The notes: a model not told the origin generated them from the sequence alone. A stretch of DNA of 64,000 nucleotides from Candidatus Stackebrandtia excrementipullorum (GCA_019113825.1 DXGR01000027.1:1-64000); one strand, 5' to 3'. Positions 9,879 through 19,626 are shown, numbered from the stretch's first letter. Numbers and translations: made by a program.

Positions 9879-11189
9879 TCAGACGACACGGGGGGCCGAA
9901 GCGGGGACGGAGGCGACGATACCCGCGATCCGCTCGATCTGATCGTCGGGCAGCGTTGCGACCGTGATACGGATCGCGGGAGGACTGTCCCTCCTGAAGT
10001 GGGTGCCGGGCGTAACGGCGTAGCCGTGATCGCGCAGAGTCGTGACCACCGTGATTTCATCGGCTACGGGAATCCATACGTTCAACCCGCTGCGCCCGTG
10101 TGCCGGCACGCCGTGATCGGCCAGGGCGGCGATGAGTGCTCGCTGTTTGTCGGCGTATCGCCGGGAGGCGTTTCGGATGACGGCATTGGTGTCGGGATCG
10201 TCCATGAGGGCGGCGACCGTCTGCTGCAGGATCGTGGAAACCCAGCCGGCTCCGATACGCATACGTCCCTCCAACCGTGCGATGGTGGCCTCGTCACCGA
10301 CGGCGACCGCCAAGCGTAGATCCGGTCCATAAGGTTTCGACACCGAGCGCAGAAAAATCCAGCGATCGGTGGTGGCCACAACAGGGTGGAGTCGGTCGGT
10401 GGCCAACTCTCCCCAATGGTCGTCTTCGATGACGAGCACCTCACGGTGCCGCATCAGCGTTTCACGTAGACGCACTGCGCGTTGGGCGGTGATCACGGCA
10501 CCGGTTGGATTCTGTGCACGGCTTGTGACGATGACGGCTCCGACTCCGGCCGCAAGTGCACCTTCGAGACCTTCGGTGGTCGGGCCGTCGTCGTCGACCG
10601 GCATCGGTACGGGGTGCAGCCCGTGGGCGGCGACGAGATCGCGCAGGTTCGGCCAGGTCGGGTCTTCGACTCCGACCGCGTCTCCGGCACCGAGATGGGC
10701 TGCGAGCGTCCTGTCAATCCCGTCAAGGGCTCCACCGGTAACGGTCATATTCCCGACGACGTGTTCTCGCTCCAGACGATGCGCGGCCATCTCCAGCAGC
10801 CGTGGGAGCGGCCCGCCGCCGGAGTAGCCGCCCGGGGCGGGGTCCACGCGCGCCAACGCGTTCCGTAGTGGCGGCAGGAGCGCGGTATCGGGTTCTCCAC
10901 TGGACAGGTCGAGCAACCCGGGAGGCAACCGACTCGACGGTCGCACCGCGACCGGCGGGCGATGCCGAATGCGGGTCCCATGCCGCCCCGCCGTCTCGAC
11001 GACGCCGCGCTGACGAAGCGATCGATAGGCGACCGCGACCGTAGCCGGGGACACCGCCAGATCGACGGCGAGGCGACGGATGGGCGGGAGGCTTTCACCC
11101 GGCGCGAAACGCCCCGAGCGCACACCGGTTTCCACGCTGGCCGCTATATCGGCGGCGGTGCCGCCACTGATCTGATATTGTTCCACCAC
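9879..11189 (-). CDS. MocR-type transcriptional regulator (GntR HTH fused to aminotransferase fold)
   Basis: A 436-residue fusion of an N-terminal GntR winged helix (about 1-75, with PGESLPPIRRLAVDLAVSP and TVAVAYRSL) and a class I aminotransferase-like domain (about 95-430). The PLP-binding lysine is in SVSKPYGPDLRLA near residue 285, preceded by VIEDDHWGE. MocR proteins use PLP or its adducts as effectors, and many control B6 or amino-compound metabolism. The start is GTG at 11189. The gene is divergent, with a 48-base gap, from a pyridoxamine-5'-phosphate-oxidase-like flavoprotein gene and is followed by an MFS gene. A tandem palindromic operator overlaps its start codon, implying autoregulation. 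Confidence 0.88.
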   Translation of the reverse strand: MVEQYQISGGTAADIAASVETGVRSGRFAPGESLPPIRRLAVDLAVSPATVAVAYRSLRQRGVVETAGRHGTRIRHRPPVAVRPSSRLPPGLLDLSSGEPDTALLPPLRNALARVDPAPGGYSGGGPLPRLLEMAAHRLEREHVVGNMTVTGGALDGIDRTLAAHLGAGDAVGVEDPTWPNLRDLVAAHGLHPVPMPVDDDGPTTEGLEGALAAGVGAVIVTSRAQNPTGAVITAQRAVRLRETLMRHREVLVIEDDHWGELATDRLHPVVATTDRWIFLRSVSKPYGPDLRLAVAVGDEATIARLEGRMRIGAGWVSTILQQTVAALMDDPDTNAVIRNASRRYADKQRALIAALADHGVPAHGRSGLNVWIPVADEITVVTTLRDHGYAVTPGTHFRRDSPPAIRITVATLPDDQIERIAGIVASVPASAPRVV

Positions 11190-11214
11190 AATTTCAATAT
11201 TGTACTAGCACAAT
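11177..11214. promoter_or_regulatory. Tandem ATTGT-N6-ACAAT operator between mocR and the PNPOx-like gene
   Basis: Two identical palindromes, ATTGT-N6-ACAAT, lie at 11177-11192 and 11199-11214, 22 bp (about two helical turns) apart. The first covers the GTG start of the MocR gene; the second ends 23 bases before the ATG of the divergent gene. AT-rich symmetrical sites of this kind are unusual against the GC-rich background and fit a MocR operator. Binding is inferred from position and symmetry. Confidence 0.7.
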
Positions 11215-11237
11215 AATTCGAGATGGCTGGAGCCTCG

Positions 11238-11879
11238 ATGAAGTTCACCCCCACAGACCGGACCACGTCATTGCGGAACCCCGGAAAGCTGCTGTACGAC
11301 AAAGACATCGCGTATCGGATCTTGGACGAGGCATACGTCTGCCATGTGGGTTACATCGCCAACGGAGTCCCCCGTGTGCTCCCCACGGCGCACGTCCGCG
11401 TCGGCGACGTTCTGTACCTGCACGGATCAACCGGCAGCCGGGCGCTACTGAACGCGCGCGACGGAGGCGTCGACGTCTGTGTGGAAGTCACACTCCTGGA
11501 CGGCCTGGTGTATTCACGCAGCTGGTTCCATCATTCGGTCAACTACCGCTGTGTCATTGTCCACGGCCGCGCCGAACCGGTACAGGACGAGCGCGAGAAG
11601 TGGCGGGCGCTGGAGATGCTGGTGGACACCTACGGCACCGGACGTTCCCGAGATTCGCGAGAACCGACGGATAAGGAGCTGGCACAAACCGGTGTACTCG
11701 CGCTACCCCTCACCGAGGTGTCGGTCAAAACCAGACAGGGCCCGCCCAACGAGGACCCGGCCGACGTCGACCTGGCGTACTGGGCCGGCGAAGTTCCCTT
11801 GACAACCGTTGTCGGCGCCGCGATACCCGACGAAGGCGTGTCGGTGCCGACACCTTCGTATACACGGGCGAAAACGTGA
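11238..11879 (+). CDS. Pyridoxamine 5'-phosphate oxidase family FMN-binding protein
   Basis: A 213-residue split-barrel flavoprotein of the NimA/PNPOx-like group. The sequence has the family's DEAYVCHVGYIANGVPRVLP opening strand pair, VGDVLYLHGSTGSRAL and a histidine-containing RSWFHHSVNYRCVIVHG. Members bind FMN or F420-like cofactors, and only some act on pyridoxamine phosphate, so the reaction is open. The ATG at 11238 is preceded by GGAG at 6 bases; an upstream ATG at 11223 would add five residues. It is transcribed divergently from the MocR gene over a shared operator, suggesting PLP-linked regulation. Confidence 0.82.
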   Translation: MKFTPTDRTTSLRNPGKLLYDKDIAYRILDEAYVCHVGYIANGVPRVLPTAHVRVGDVLYLHGSTGSRALLNARDGGVDVCVEVTLLDGLVYSRSWFHHSVNYRCVIVHGRAEPVQDEREKWRALEMLVDTYGTGRSRDSREPTDKELAQTGVLALPLTEVSVKTRQGPPNEDPADVDLAYWAGEVPLTTVVGAAIPDEGVSVPTPSYTRAKT

Positions 11880-11976
11880 CCGACTTCACGGCCACCCCCG
11901 TGAGACGCCATGGCCGTCACCGCCGCCCCGGTGTGACACTCGGAGCGGTGTGGCGATCGAAGGGACGTGAGCGATC

Positions 11977-12624
11977 GTGTTCGGAGTTACCGACATATGG
12001 GCGTACGTGCTTGCCACCGTCCTGGTGATTCTGCTCCCCGGCCCCAACTCTCTGTACGTGTTGTCCGTCGCGGCCAGGCGCGGAGTGCGCTCCGGCTACC
12101 AGGCGGCCACAGCGGTTTTTCTGGGTGACACGATCCTGATGCTCGCCTCGGCGGCCGGCGTGGCTTCAGTGCTTCGCGCCTCTCCCGTGTTGTACGACAT
12201 CGTTCGTTATGCGGGTGCCGGTTACCTCGCTTATCTGGGTGTCGCGCTATTGCACGGCGCGGTGCAATCATGGCGTCGTCGGCACGAGGTCGTCGAACAG
12301 GTTTCCACGGCCCCGATATCCGATCGGGAACGACCGTTCCGGCGGGCGTTGGTGGCCAGCCTGCTCAACCCCAAGGCGATCCTGTTCTTCGTTGCATTCT
12401 TTGTCCAGTTCGTCGACCCCGCCTACCCGTACCCGGCGCTGAGCTTTCTCGTGTTGGCTGTGATCGTGCAACTGTGCAGTCTTACCTATCTCACGTTGTT
12501 GATCTTCGGCGGTAACGCGTTGGCTGCGGCGTTTCGCCGACGGAAGCGGCTGGCGGCCTTGGGAACCGGCACCGTGGGAGCGGTCATGGTGGGTTTCGCG
12601 GCAAGATTGTCGATCGGAATGTGA
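11977..12624 (+). CDS. LysE family amino-acid exporter
   Basis: A 215-residue membrane protein with about six hydrophobic helices and the hallmark PGPNSLYVLSVAARRGVRSG after the first helix, followed by FLGDTILMLASAAGV. This fits the LysE/RhtB superfamily, close to the leucine exporter branch. A second conserved segment is LLNPKAILFFVAFFVQFVDP. The start is GTG at 11977 with only a weak ribosome site (AGGGA, about 13 bases away). The substrate is not determinable. It stands about 100 bases after the PNPOx-like gene and may be co-transcribed with it. Confidence 0.85.
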   Translation: MFGVTDIWAYVLATVLVILLPGPNSLYVLSVAARRGVRSGYQAATAVFLGDTILMLASAAGVASVLRASPVLYDIVRYAGAGYLAYLGVALLHGAVQSWRRRHEVVEQVSTAPISDRERPFRRALVASLLNPKAILFFVAFFVQFVDPAYPYPALSFLVLAVIVQLCSLTYLTLLIFGGNALAAAFRRRKRLAALGTGTVGAVMVGFAARLSIGM

Positions 12625-12667
12625 CGGGGTGGAACCGGTTTGGTGACGACTCCTACCATTACTGGCG

Positions 12668-13621
12668 ATGAGATGTGCGATGACGTCGGGTGCGTGGCGT
12701 ACGGGCATGTGGCGCCGAGGTCTCCTCTGCGCGGGGCTTGCGGTGGCGGTAGCAACCCTTTTGGCCTTGCACCGATTCGTTCCCAACACCGTCGGAAATC
12801 TCGGCAGTCTGGTCGAAACGTTCCTACCGTGGTTGGGCTGGACGCTGCCTCCATTGACGTTGTGGGCACTATTGCGACGCTCGGCCTCTGCCGCGGTGGC
12901 GCTGGCCATGCCGCTGATCCTGTGGCTGTCGATGTTCGCCGGGCTCCTACCGGATAAGTACCAGGGCGACGGACACCTGCGGGTACTGACACACAATGTG
13001 GATGCCGACAACCTCGATGTCGAGGGCACCGCATCGATTCTGTCGACCGCCGATGCCGACATCGTGGCCTTGGAGGAACTCAACACATCGGGGCAGGCCG
13101 CCTACCGTACAAGCCTGGCCGACGCCTATCCGTTTCATGTGGTGCACGGGACAGTCGGGCTGTGGTCGAAACACCCGATCGTCGATTCAACGGCCGTAGA
13201 CATCGAGATCGGTTGGACACGGGCCATGAGGGCGCTCGTGGACGCACCCGAAGGACGCATAGCCGTGTTCGTGGCGCATCTGGCATCGGTCCGTGTGGGA
13301 ACCGACGGTTTCACCTCTTCACAGCGTGACTCCACCGCACAGGCTCTGGGTTCGGCCATCGCCGCCGAGGAGTCGGAGAGGGTCGTCCTCCTCGGAGACC
13401 TGAACGGCACCGCACAAGACCGGAGTCTCGCCCCCATCACCTACCAACTGGAGTCGACACAGGCGCTGGCCGGTGCGGGTTTCGGATTCAGCTGGCCCGC
13501 AGGGTTCCCGATGGCACGGATCGACCACATCTTGGTGCGCGGTGTAACCGCGACGAGCTCATGGCAGCTTGAACGTACCGGCAGCGACCACCTGCCCGTC
13601 GCCGCCGACCTTCGCTACTGA
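12668..13621 (+). CDS. Membrane-anchored endonuclease/exonuclease/phosphatase family protein
   Basis: A 317-residue protein with about three hydrophobic segments (roughly 15-90) followed by an EEP fold domain from about residue 100. Catalytic motifs visible are VLTHNVDAD, the glutamate in VALEELN, GDLNGTAQD, RIDHILV and GSDHLPV. The catalytic domain is probably outside the membrane, as in other actinobacterial members of this architecture. The substrate is unknown; phosphodiester or phospholipid-headgroup hydrolysis is the family theme. Two more in-frame ATGs follow the chosen start closely. Confidence 0.85.
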   Translation: MRCAMTSGAWRTGMWRRGLLCAGLAVAVATLLALHRFVPNTVGNLGSLVETFLPWLGWTLPPLTLWALLRRSASAAVALAMPLILWLSMFAGLLPDKYQGDGHLRVLTHNVDADNLDVEGTASILSTADADIVALEELNTSGQAAYRTSLADAYPFHVVHGTVGLWSKHPIVDSTAVDIEIGWTRAMRALVDAPEGRIAVFVAHLASVRVGTDGFTSSQRDSTAQALGSAIAAEESERVVLLGDLNGTAQDRSLAPITYQLESTQALAGAGFGFSWPAGFPMARIDHILVRGVTATSSWQLERTGSDHLPVAADLRY

Positions 13622-13787
13622 ACGGCACACGTCGTCAACCCGACAAGGACGCCCGGCCGGTTCCGTTTCGGTTTGTCGGCGACGCGACGAACGTCGAAAC
13701 ACAAAGCGTCGGGATCGTCGCGGATCCCGACCGACGGTGTCGACGATCAACGCCGATGCGTCGTACCGGCGAGGCAGGATTGGCAGC

Positions 13788-16700
13788 ATGACCGGTGACG
13801 CGTTGGCGCTGTTTACACCGGCGACCCGCACGTGGTTCGCCGAAACCTTCGACCGCCCCACGACGGCGCAGACCGTAACCTGGCGAGCCGTCGCCGCCGG
13901 TGATCACACACTGGTGGTCGCGCCCACCGGGTCCGGAAAGACTCTGGCCGCATTCCTGTGGTCGTTGGATCGTCTGGCCCACACGGCGCGCCCGACGGAG
14001 CCCATGAAGCGGTGCCGTGTGCTGTATGTAAGCCCACTCAAGGCACTGGCCTACGACGTAGAACGCAACCTGGAAAAGCCGCTCGCCGGCATCTCGCAAG
14101 CGGCTCGGACACTCGGTGTGGAACCGCCACAGGTGTCGGTTTCCATGCGTACCGGTGACACCACGCCGCAGGAACGAAGAAGGTTCGCCCGTTCACCGTC
14201 GGACATCCTCATCACAACGCCGGAATCGCTTTACCTGCTGTTGACGTCCAGGGCGCGCGACGCGTTGAGAGGCGTGGAGGCGGTCATCGTCGACGAGGTC
14301 CACGCGGTCGCGGCGACCAAACGTGGTGCGCACCTGGCGTTGTCGCTGGAACGGTTGGATGCACTGCTTCCGTCCCCCGCACAACGCATCGGGTTGTCGG
14401 CCACGGTTCGTCCCGTCGACGCAACCGCCGCCTTTCTGGGTGGTGACCGGCCTGTGACGGTAGTGCGGCCACCGGCGGAGAAGACGCTCGAGGTGAACGT
14501 CGAGGTCACAGTGCCCGACCTTGCGAAGATCGACGACGTCGACGATACGGGGCAACCCTCGGTCTGGCCGTCGATCACGCGGCGACTCGTGGACGTGATC
14601 ACAGCCAACCGGTCGACGATCGTTTTCGCCAACTCACGGCTCATGGCCGAGCGTCTGTGCGCGCGCATCAACGAACTGGCCGGACAGACTCCTCTGCCGG
14701 GCCGCTCGACACCGGCAAAGATCATGGCGCAGTCCGCGGTGAGTGCAGGGTCCCCGTCGGTCTTGGCGCGTGCACACCACGGTTCCATGTCTCGCGAGGA
14801 ACGGCTGCTGGTCGAGGAGGCGCTGAAGTCGGGTGAGCTGTCAGCCGTGGTGGCGACGTCCAGCCTCGAGTTGGGCATCGACATGGGAGCGGTCGACATG
14901 GTGGTACAGATCGGCGCCCCGCCCAGCGTCGCAGCGGGTATGCAGCGCGTAGGTCGTGCCGGTCACCAGGTGGGCGCGGTCTCTCGCGGCATCGTTCTCC
15001 CCACCCATCGTGGAGACCTGGTGGCGGCCGCCGTCACAGGAAGACGCATGGTCGCCGGAGAGCTGGAGGCGATGAGACCGCCTCGTAATCCCGTCGACGT
15101 GCTCGCCCAGCACATCGTTGCCATGGTCGCCATGGACGACTGGTCGGTCCAGTCTTTGTCCGCAGTGATTCACCGAGCCGCTCCCTTCTCTCGTCTGAGT
15201 GACCAGGCGTTGCGCGCGGTGTTGGACATGTTGTCGGGACGGTATCCGTCCACGGAGTTTTCCGGGCTACGACCAAAACTCGTATGGGACCGGTTGAACG
15301 ATCGATTGAGTGCCCGCCCGGATGCCCAACGGGTGGCGGTACAGAACGCCGGAACGATCCCCGATCGTGGCCTGTATGGAGTCTTTTTGACCGGCGGCGG
15401 TCGCGGTTCACGCGTCGGTGAACTTGACGAAGAGATGGTGTACGAGTCCCGGATCGGCGACGTATTCGTCTTGGGCGCCACATCGTGGCGTATCGACGAG
15501 ATCACACCGGACCGCGTCCTGGTGTCTCCGGCACCGGGACAAGCCGCACGGATGCCGTTTTGGAAGGGCGACGACATGGGCCGCCCGGCCGAACTGGGTG
15601 AGGCCATCGGCAAGGCGTTGCGGACCCTTGACTCCGATAAACCGGATGGAGTGAATCGTGAGGCCAACGACAACCTCGCGTCCTATATAGCCGCTCAGCG
15701 CCGACACAGCGGGGTCGTGGTCGACGACCGAACAATTGTGGTGGAGCGTTTTCGGGACGAGTTGGGCGATTGGCGCCTGGTGGTCCACTGCGTCCTGGGC
15801 GCGCGGGTAAACCGGCCGTGGGGCTTGGCTATCGCCGCTCGACTCCGCGACCGGTACGGCATCGACGGACACGTGATGGCCACCGACGACGGGATCGTCG
15901 CACGTCTACCCGAGATGGAGGACCCGCCCGACGCCGATTCGATGGTCTTCGACACCGAGGAGATACGGCGGGTCGTCACCGAGGAACTACCCGGGTCGGC
16001 GTTGTTTGCCGGACGGTTCCGGGAGTGTGCCGCGCGTGCCCTTCTACTGCCCCGACGCGCGGTCAATCGTCGGCAACCGCTGTGGCAGCAACGCCACCGC
16101 GCCGGGCAACTGTTCGCTGCCGCTCGTCGCTTCGACGAGTTCCCCATCACCGCCGAGGCCGCCAGAGAATGTTTGGAAGAGTATTTCGACATGGCGGCTT
16201 TGACCGCGCTCATGGAGTCGGTGCGGCTTGGGCGGATCACCGTGGTGGCCACGCCGGTCGAATCGGCGTCGCCCTTCGCCCACACGCTCATGTCCTCCTA
16301 TGTAGCAGCCAACGTGTACGGCGAGGATCAGCCGCTGGCCGAACGGCGAGCGGCCGCGTTGAACTCCGGCCTGCTGGAGGACCTGCTCGGCGATGGGGAG
16401 CTGCCCCTGGACCCGCAGGTCGTGGCCGCGGTATCCGATTGGTTGCAGTGGCGTGACGGTCGCGGACTGTCCGGTCCGGAGGACGCCACTGAGTTGCTGC
16501 GCGTTCTCGGTGACCTGGCTCCCGGTTCCCTGAGGGATAGAGGCATCGACGCCGCCGCATTGTCGGACCTGATCGAAGCGGGGCGCGCCATCGCCGTCAC
16601 CGTCGCCGACGAAGACCGGTTGATTCTGGCCGAAGACGCGGGACGTTACCGGCACGGCCTCGGCACGGTTCTCCCCGACAAACTCGCACCTGAACTGTCG

Positions 16701-18143
16701 GTTGCCCCCTCTCGTCCCCTGGACGACCTCGTCGCGAGATACGCACGCACCCACCCGCCCTTCACCACCGCCGAATGCGCTCGTCGCTTCGGGACCGAGA
16801 TACAGCTGGTGGAGAACGCACTGCATCGGCTGGACGCCGACGGCACGGTTCAACACGGAAGGTTCACCGCTCCCGAGCTTCAATGGTGTTCGACCGATGT
16901 ACTTCGGTTGTTGCGGCGCCGAACCCTGGCTGCGCTGCGTGCAGAGATCGCGCCGGTGGCAAGGTCCAGGTACACGACGTTTCTGGCCGCATGGCAATCC
17001 ATCGGCGGGCGTGGCACCGGAGTCGACGCGCTGGCCGACGTCATGGAACGGCTGCACGGTGGTGAACTCGTCGCCTCTGAGGTGGAAGACGTGATACTGC
17101 GAGCACGCCTGGCCGGCTACTCGCCCGCCTGGTTGGACGAGTTGACCGCTTCGGGCGAATTGTTGTGGGCGGGTTCCGGCCGTCTGTCGAGCGGCGACGG
17201 CCGCGTCCGTTTCGCCTTCGCGGACAGCGCGGCGCTGCTGTTGCCGGTGCCCGACGCCAAGGCCATCACCGGCGACGTTCATCGGCTGCTGTTGGAGCAT
17301 TTGACGCAGGCGCGGCTTTTCCGCGACCTGGCGGACGAGTTGGGCGGTGTCGCCGATTCCGAGGAAATACTTGGGTCGTTGTGGGACCTGGTGTGGGGAG
17401 GTTGGGTTTCCAACGACACCATTGCCCCGCTGCGTGGCCTCCTGCGAGGAGGGGCGACGCGGCCACGACCCGTTTCCCGCCGCACTCGCATGACACGAAG
17501 GCCTTCTCCGCCTCATGCGGGAGGGCGCTGGTATCGACTGCCTCCAGTCGACACCGATCCGACGAAACGATTGGCCGCCGCCTCGGCAAGCCTGCTGGAC
17601 AGGCACGGCATCGTCGTCAGAGGTTCGGTGGGCGGCCACGCGGGCGGCTTCGCGGGCCTGTACCCGGTGCTTTCGGCGATGGAGGAGAAAGGCGGAGTTC
17701 GGCGCGGATATTTTGTGCAAGGTTTGGGGGCGGCCCAATTCGCCGACGCGACCGCCGTGGATCGGCTGCGTTCGCATGAACACGACACGACCGTTGTCCT
17801 GTCCGCCACAGACCCCGCCAATCCCTTCGGCGCGGGACTGCCCTGGCCGATGGTGTCCGGTCACCGTCCGGGACGCAGGCCCGGAGCTCTCGTCGTGATC
17901 GACCGCGGAGAGCTGGTGTGGTTCGTGGAACGTGGAGGCCGGTCGCTGCTGTCGTTTACGGACAACGGCGAAGCGGTGCACGCAGCCGCAGAGGCATTGT
18001 CACGGGCCGTGAAACGGTACGGGCTGTCGAGACTGACAATCGAACAGGTCAACGCCGAACCCGTCCACACGACACCGATCGCGAAAATATTGGAGCAGGC
18101 GGGTTTCAGGGTCACGCCCAAAGGGCTGCGCCCGATGTCGTGA
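13788..18143 (+). CDS. lhr: ATP-dependent helicase Lhr
   Basis: A 1451-residue DNA-repair helicase of the full-length Lhr type (helicase core plus large C-terminal region). Walker A is APTGSGKT near residue 46, the DEVH box is near 168, and motif VI region is SVAAGMQRVGRAGH. SSLELGIDMGAVDMVVQIGAP is typical of Lhr. The C-terminal half contains the uracil-glycosylase-associated Lhr-CTD arrangement known from mycobacteria. The ATG at 13788 was chosen because the in-frame extension to 13569 overlaps the EEP gene and has no similarity. In many actinobacteria lhr is followed by a nei2 glycosylase; here a broken GNAT gene follows instead. Confidence 0.93.
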   Translation: MTGDALALFTPATRTWFAETFDRPTTAQTVTWRAVAAGDHTLVVAPTGSGKTLAAFLWSLDRLAHTARPTEPMKRCRVLYVSPLKALAYDVERNLEKPLAGISQAARTLGVEPPQVSVSMRTGDTTPQERRRFARSPSDILITTPESLYLLLTSRARDALRGVEAVIVDEVHAVAATKRGAHLALSLERLDALLPSPAQRIGLSATVRPVDATAAFLGGDRPVTVVRPPAEKTLEVNVEVTVPDLAKIDDVDDTGQPSVWPSITRRLVDVITANRSTIVFANSRLMAERLCARINELAGQTPLPGRSTPAKIMAQSAVSAGSPSVLARAHHGSMSREERLLVEEALKSGELSAVVATSSLELGIDMGAVDMVVQIGAPPSVAAGMQRVGRAGHQVGAVSRGIVLPTHRGDLVAAAVTGRRMVAGELEAMRPPRNPVDVLAQHIVAMVAMDDWSVQSLSAVIHRAAPFSRLSDQALRAVLDMLSGRYPSTEFSGLRPKLVWDRLNDRLSARPDAQRVAVQNAGTIPDRGLYGVFLTGGGRGSRVGELDEEMVYESRIGDVFVLGATSWRIDEITPDRVLVSPAPGQAARMPFWKGDDMGRPAELGEAIGKALRTLDSDKPDGVNREANDNLASYIAAQRRHSGVVVDDRTIVVERFRDELGDWRLVVHCVLGARVNRPWGLAIAARLRDRYGIDGHVMATDDGIVARLPEMEDPPDADSMVFDTEEIRRVVTEELPGSALFAGRFRECAARALLLPRRAVNRRQPLWQQRHRAGQLFAAARRFDEFPITAEAARECLEEYFDMAALTALMESVRLGRITVVATPVESASPFAHTLMSSYVAANVYGEDQPLAERRAAALNSGLLEDLLGDGELPLDPQVVAAVSDWLQWRDGRGLSGPEDATELLRVLGDLAPGSLRDRGIDAAALSDLIEAGRAIAVTVADEDRLILAEDAGRYRHGLGTVLPDKLAPELSVAPSRPLDDLVARYARTHPPFTTAECARRFGTEIQLVENALHRLDADGTVQHGRFTAPELQWCSTDVLRLLRRRTLAALRAEIAPVARSRYTTFLAAWQSIGGRGTGVDALADVMERLHGGELVASEVEDVILRARLAGYSPAWLDELTASGELLWAGSGRLSSGDGRVRFAFADSAALLLPVPDAKAITGDVHRLLLEHLTQARLFRDLADELGGVADSEEILGSLWDLVWGGWVSNDTIAPLRGLLRGGATRPRPVSRRTRMTRRPSPPHAGGRWYRLPPVDTDPTKRLAAASASLLDRHGIVVRGSVGGHAGGFAGLYPVLSAMEEKGGVRRGYFVQGLGAAQFADATAVDRLRSHEHDTTVVLSATDPANPFGAGLPWPMVSGHRPGRRPGALVVIDRGELVWFVERGGRSLLSFTDNGEAVHAAAEALSRAVKRYGLSRLTIEQVNAEPVHTTPIAKILEQAGFRVTPKGLRPMS

Positions 18144-18157
18144 TTACAGTCGACCAC

Positions 18158-18688
18158 ATGCGCGTGGAGCTACGACCGATCACCCCCGGCGACTGGCGAG
18201 CACTACACCTGTGGGGCGGCGACGAACGGGCGTGTCGATACCAGTCGTGGGGACCCAACACACCCGACCGGTCACGCGAATTCACCGCCGAAGCGGCAGC
18301 GGCCTGGCAGGCGACTCCGATCCGTCGCAGAGTCTACGTCGCAACGGTTGAAGGCGATGTGATCGGTTCGGGCGAGCTACGCATCCACAGCGAACGCCAT
18401 CGGTAGGGCGAGATTCAATACATCGTCAACCCACGGTGGTGGGGACGCGGCGTGGCTACCCAGGTGGGGCGACGGCTGCTGCACGTCGCGTTCATTCAAC
18501 TGGACCTGCACCGAGTCTTCGCTACCTGTGATCCACGCAATATCGGATCCCAACGGGTTCTCACCAAATTGGGCATGACGGTCGAGGGGACGTTGCGGCA
18601 CACCATGAAACTTTCAGACGGGTGGCGTGACTCCACGGTGTGCGGTGTACTACGCGACGAGTGGCCTTCGGGCCACGACACCGAGTGA
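18158..18688 (+). pseudogene. GNAT acetyltransferase interrupted by an in-frame amber codon
   Basis: The frame encodes a RimJ-like GNAT protein of about 176 residues: it opens with RVELRPITPGDWRALHLW, and the acetyl-CoA loop is WWGRGVATQVGRRLLHVAF followed by NIGSQRVLTKLGMTVEG. Codon 83 (18404-18406) is TAG, between ELRIHSERHR and GEIQYIVNP. Both parts are in the same frame, so a single C-to-T change from CAG (Gln) would explain it. As read, the first product lacks the acetyl-CoA site and should be inactive. The ATG at 18158 or a GTG at 18140 overlapping the lhr stop could be the start. A sequencing error or amber readthrough cannot be ruled out. Confidence 0.8.
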
Positions 18689-18719
18689 AAACCTCGCCTG
18701 TGTGGAAGGGTTGGTCGAC

Positions 18720-19232
18720 ATGCGTATCGAGTGTGTACACGGTGACATCACCGAACAAAACGTCGACGCGATCGTCAACGCGGCCAACTCGTCGTTGCTG
18801 GGCGGCGGCGGTGTCGACGGCGCGGTCCACCGCAAGGGTGGCGATCGGATCCTGGCCGAATGCCGCAGGCTTCGCAAGAACGAGTACGAGCACGGGCTGC
18901 CCACCGGCCAAGCAGTGGCGACCACTGCGGGTGACCTGCCCGCACGATGGGTTGTTCACACCGTCGGCCCCGTCCATTCCGAATCCGAAGACCGAACCGA
19001 TCTGCTCAGATCCTGCTACCACAACTGCCTCGCCGTCGCCGACGACCTGGGAGCCGCCTTCGTCGCCTTCCCACTGATATCCGCAGGCGTGTACGGATGG
19101 CCGGTTGAGGATGCCATCGATCAGGCGTTGCAGACGATCAACACCACCCAAACCTCTGTAGCCCTCTGTCGGCTTGTCCTGTTCACCAAGGAGACTCACC
19201 GATTGGCACAGGACCGTCTGATACGGCTGTGA
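18720..19232 (+). CDS. Macro domain protein, likely O-acetyl-ADP-ribose deacetylase
   Basis: A 170-residue single macro domain. ECVHGDITEQNVDAIVNAAN, the glycine-rich LGGGGVDGAVHRKGG and the phosphate loop LISAGVYGWP match the MacroD/YmdB group, which removes ADP-ribose from acidic residues and hydrolyses O-acetyl-ADP-ribose. The ATG at 18720 is preceded by GGAAGG about 11 bases away; an extension to 18627 overlaps the GNAT remnant and was not used. It follows the GNAT pseudogene by 31 bases. Confidence 0.9.
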   Translation: MRIECVHGDITEQNVDAIVNAANSSLLGGGGVDGAVHRKGGDRILAECRRLRKNEYEHGLPTGQAVATTAGDLPARWVVHTVGPVHSESEDRTDLLRSCYHNCLAVADDLGAAFVAFPLISAGVYGWPVEDAIDQALQTINTTQTSVALCRLVLFTKETHRLAQDRLIRL

Positions 19233-19413
19233 CCGAAAGCGGCGTGTGATCGGCGCTGACAACTGCTATCGTTTGAAACATGTGGATGATCTGAGCGCAA
19301 CATGCGTATTTCCTGGCGGTCGACCAGGGATATTACACGACTTGCCAAACCTCCCGGGCGTATCCGGTGACGGTCACGCGCCCGATCCAGTCTCACTAAG
19401 GAGACCCCACACC

Positions 19414-19626
19414 ATGACAGAATCACATGATCACCAGGTTGCGCCCGAAGCGACCGAGGACGAAGCCCCGGAACCACTGAATCGCGCCGAGCGACGTGCC
19501 GCAAAACGCAACAAGGGCAAGAACAAGACCAAGGGCATCGTCCACGGCGTGCGAGGCCAGGCCTTCACACCCAAAGACCTCAAGGTTGCCGGGCATAAGG
19601 AGTTCACCAACCGTAAGAGCGGTTGA
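19414..19626 (+). CDS. Small basic hypothetical protein (70 residues)
   Basis: A charged protein with an acidic N-terminal third (EATEDEAPEP), a basic middle (NRAERRAAKRNKGKNKTKG) and a C-terminal segment GQAFTPKDLKVAGHKEF. A good ribosome site, AAGGAGA at 19398-19404, precedes the ATG. The composition suggests nucleic-acid or ribosome association, but no family was recognised. A strong hairpin follows the stop codon by 40 bases. The stretch 19233-19413 before it carries no other gene. Confidence 0.65.
   Translation: MTESHDHQVAPEATEDEAPEPLNRAERRAAKRNKGKNKTKGIVHGVRGQAFTPKDLKVAGHKEFTNRKSG

Noticed and set aside
16044-17981. 645-codon open frame on the minus strand inside lhr
   Set aside because: Antisense to a clear Lhr coding region; no domain, start site or ribosome site.
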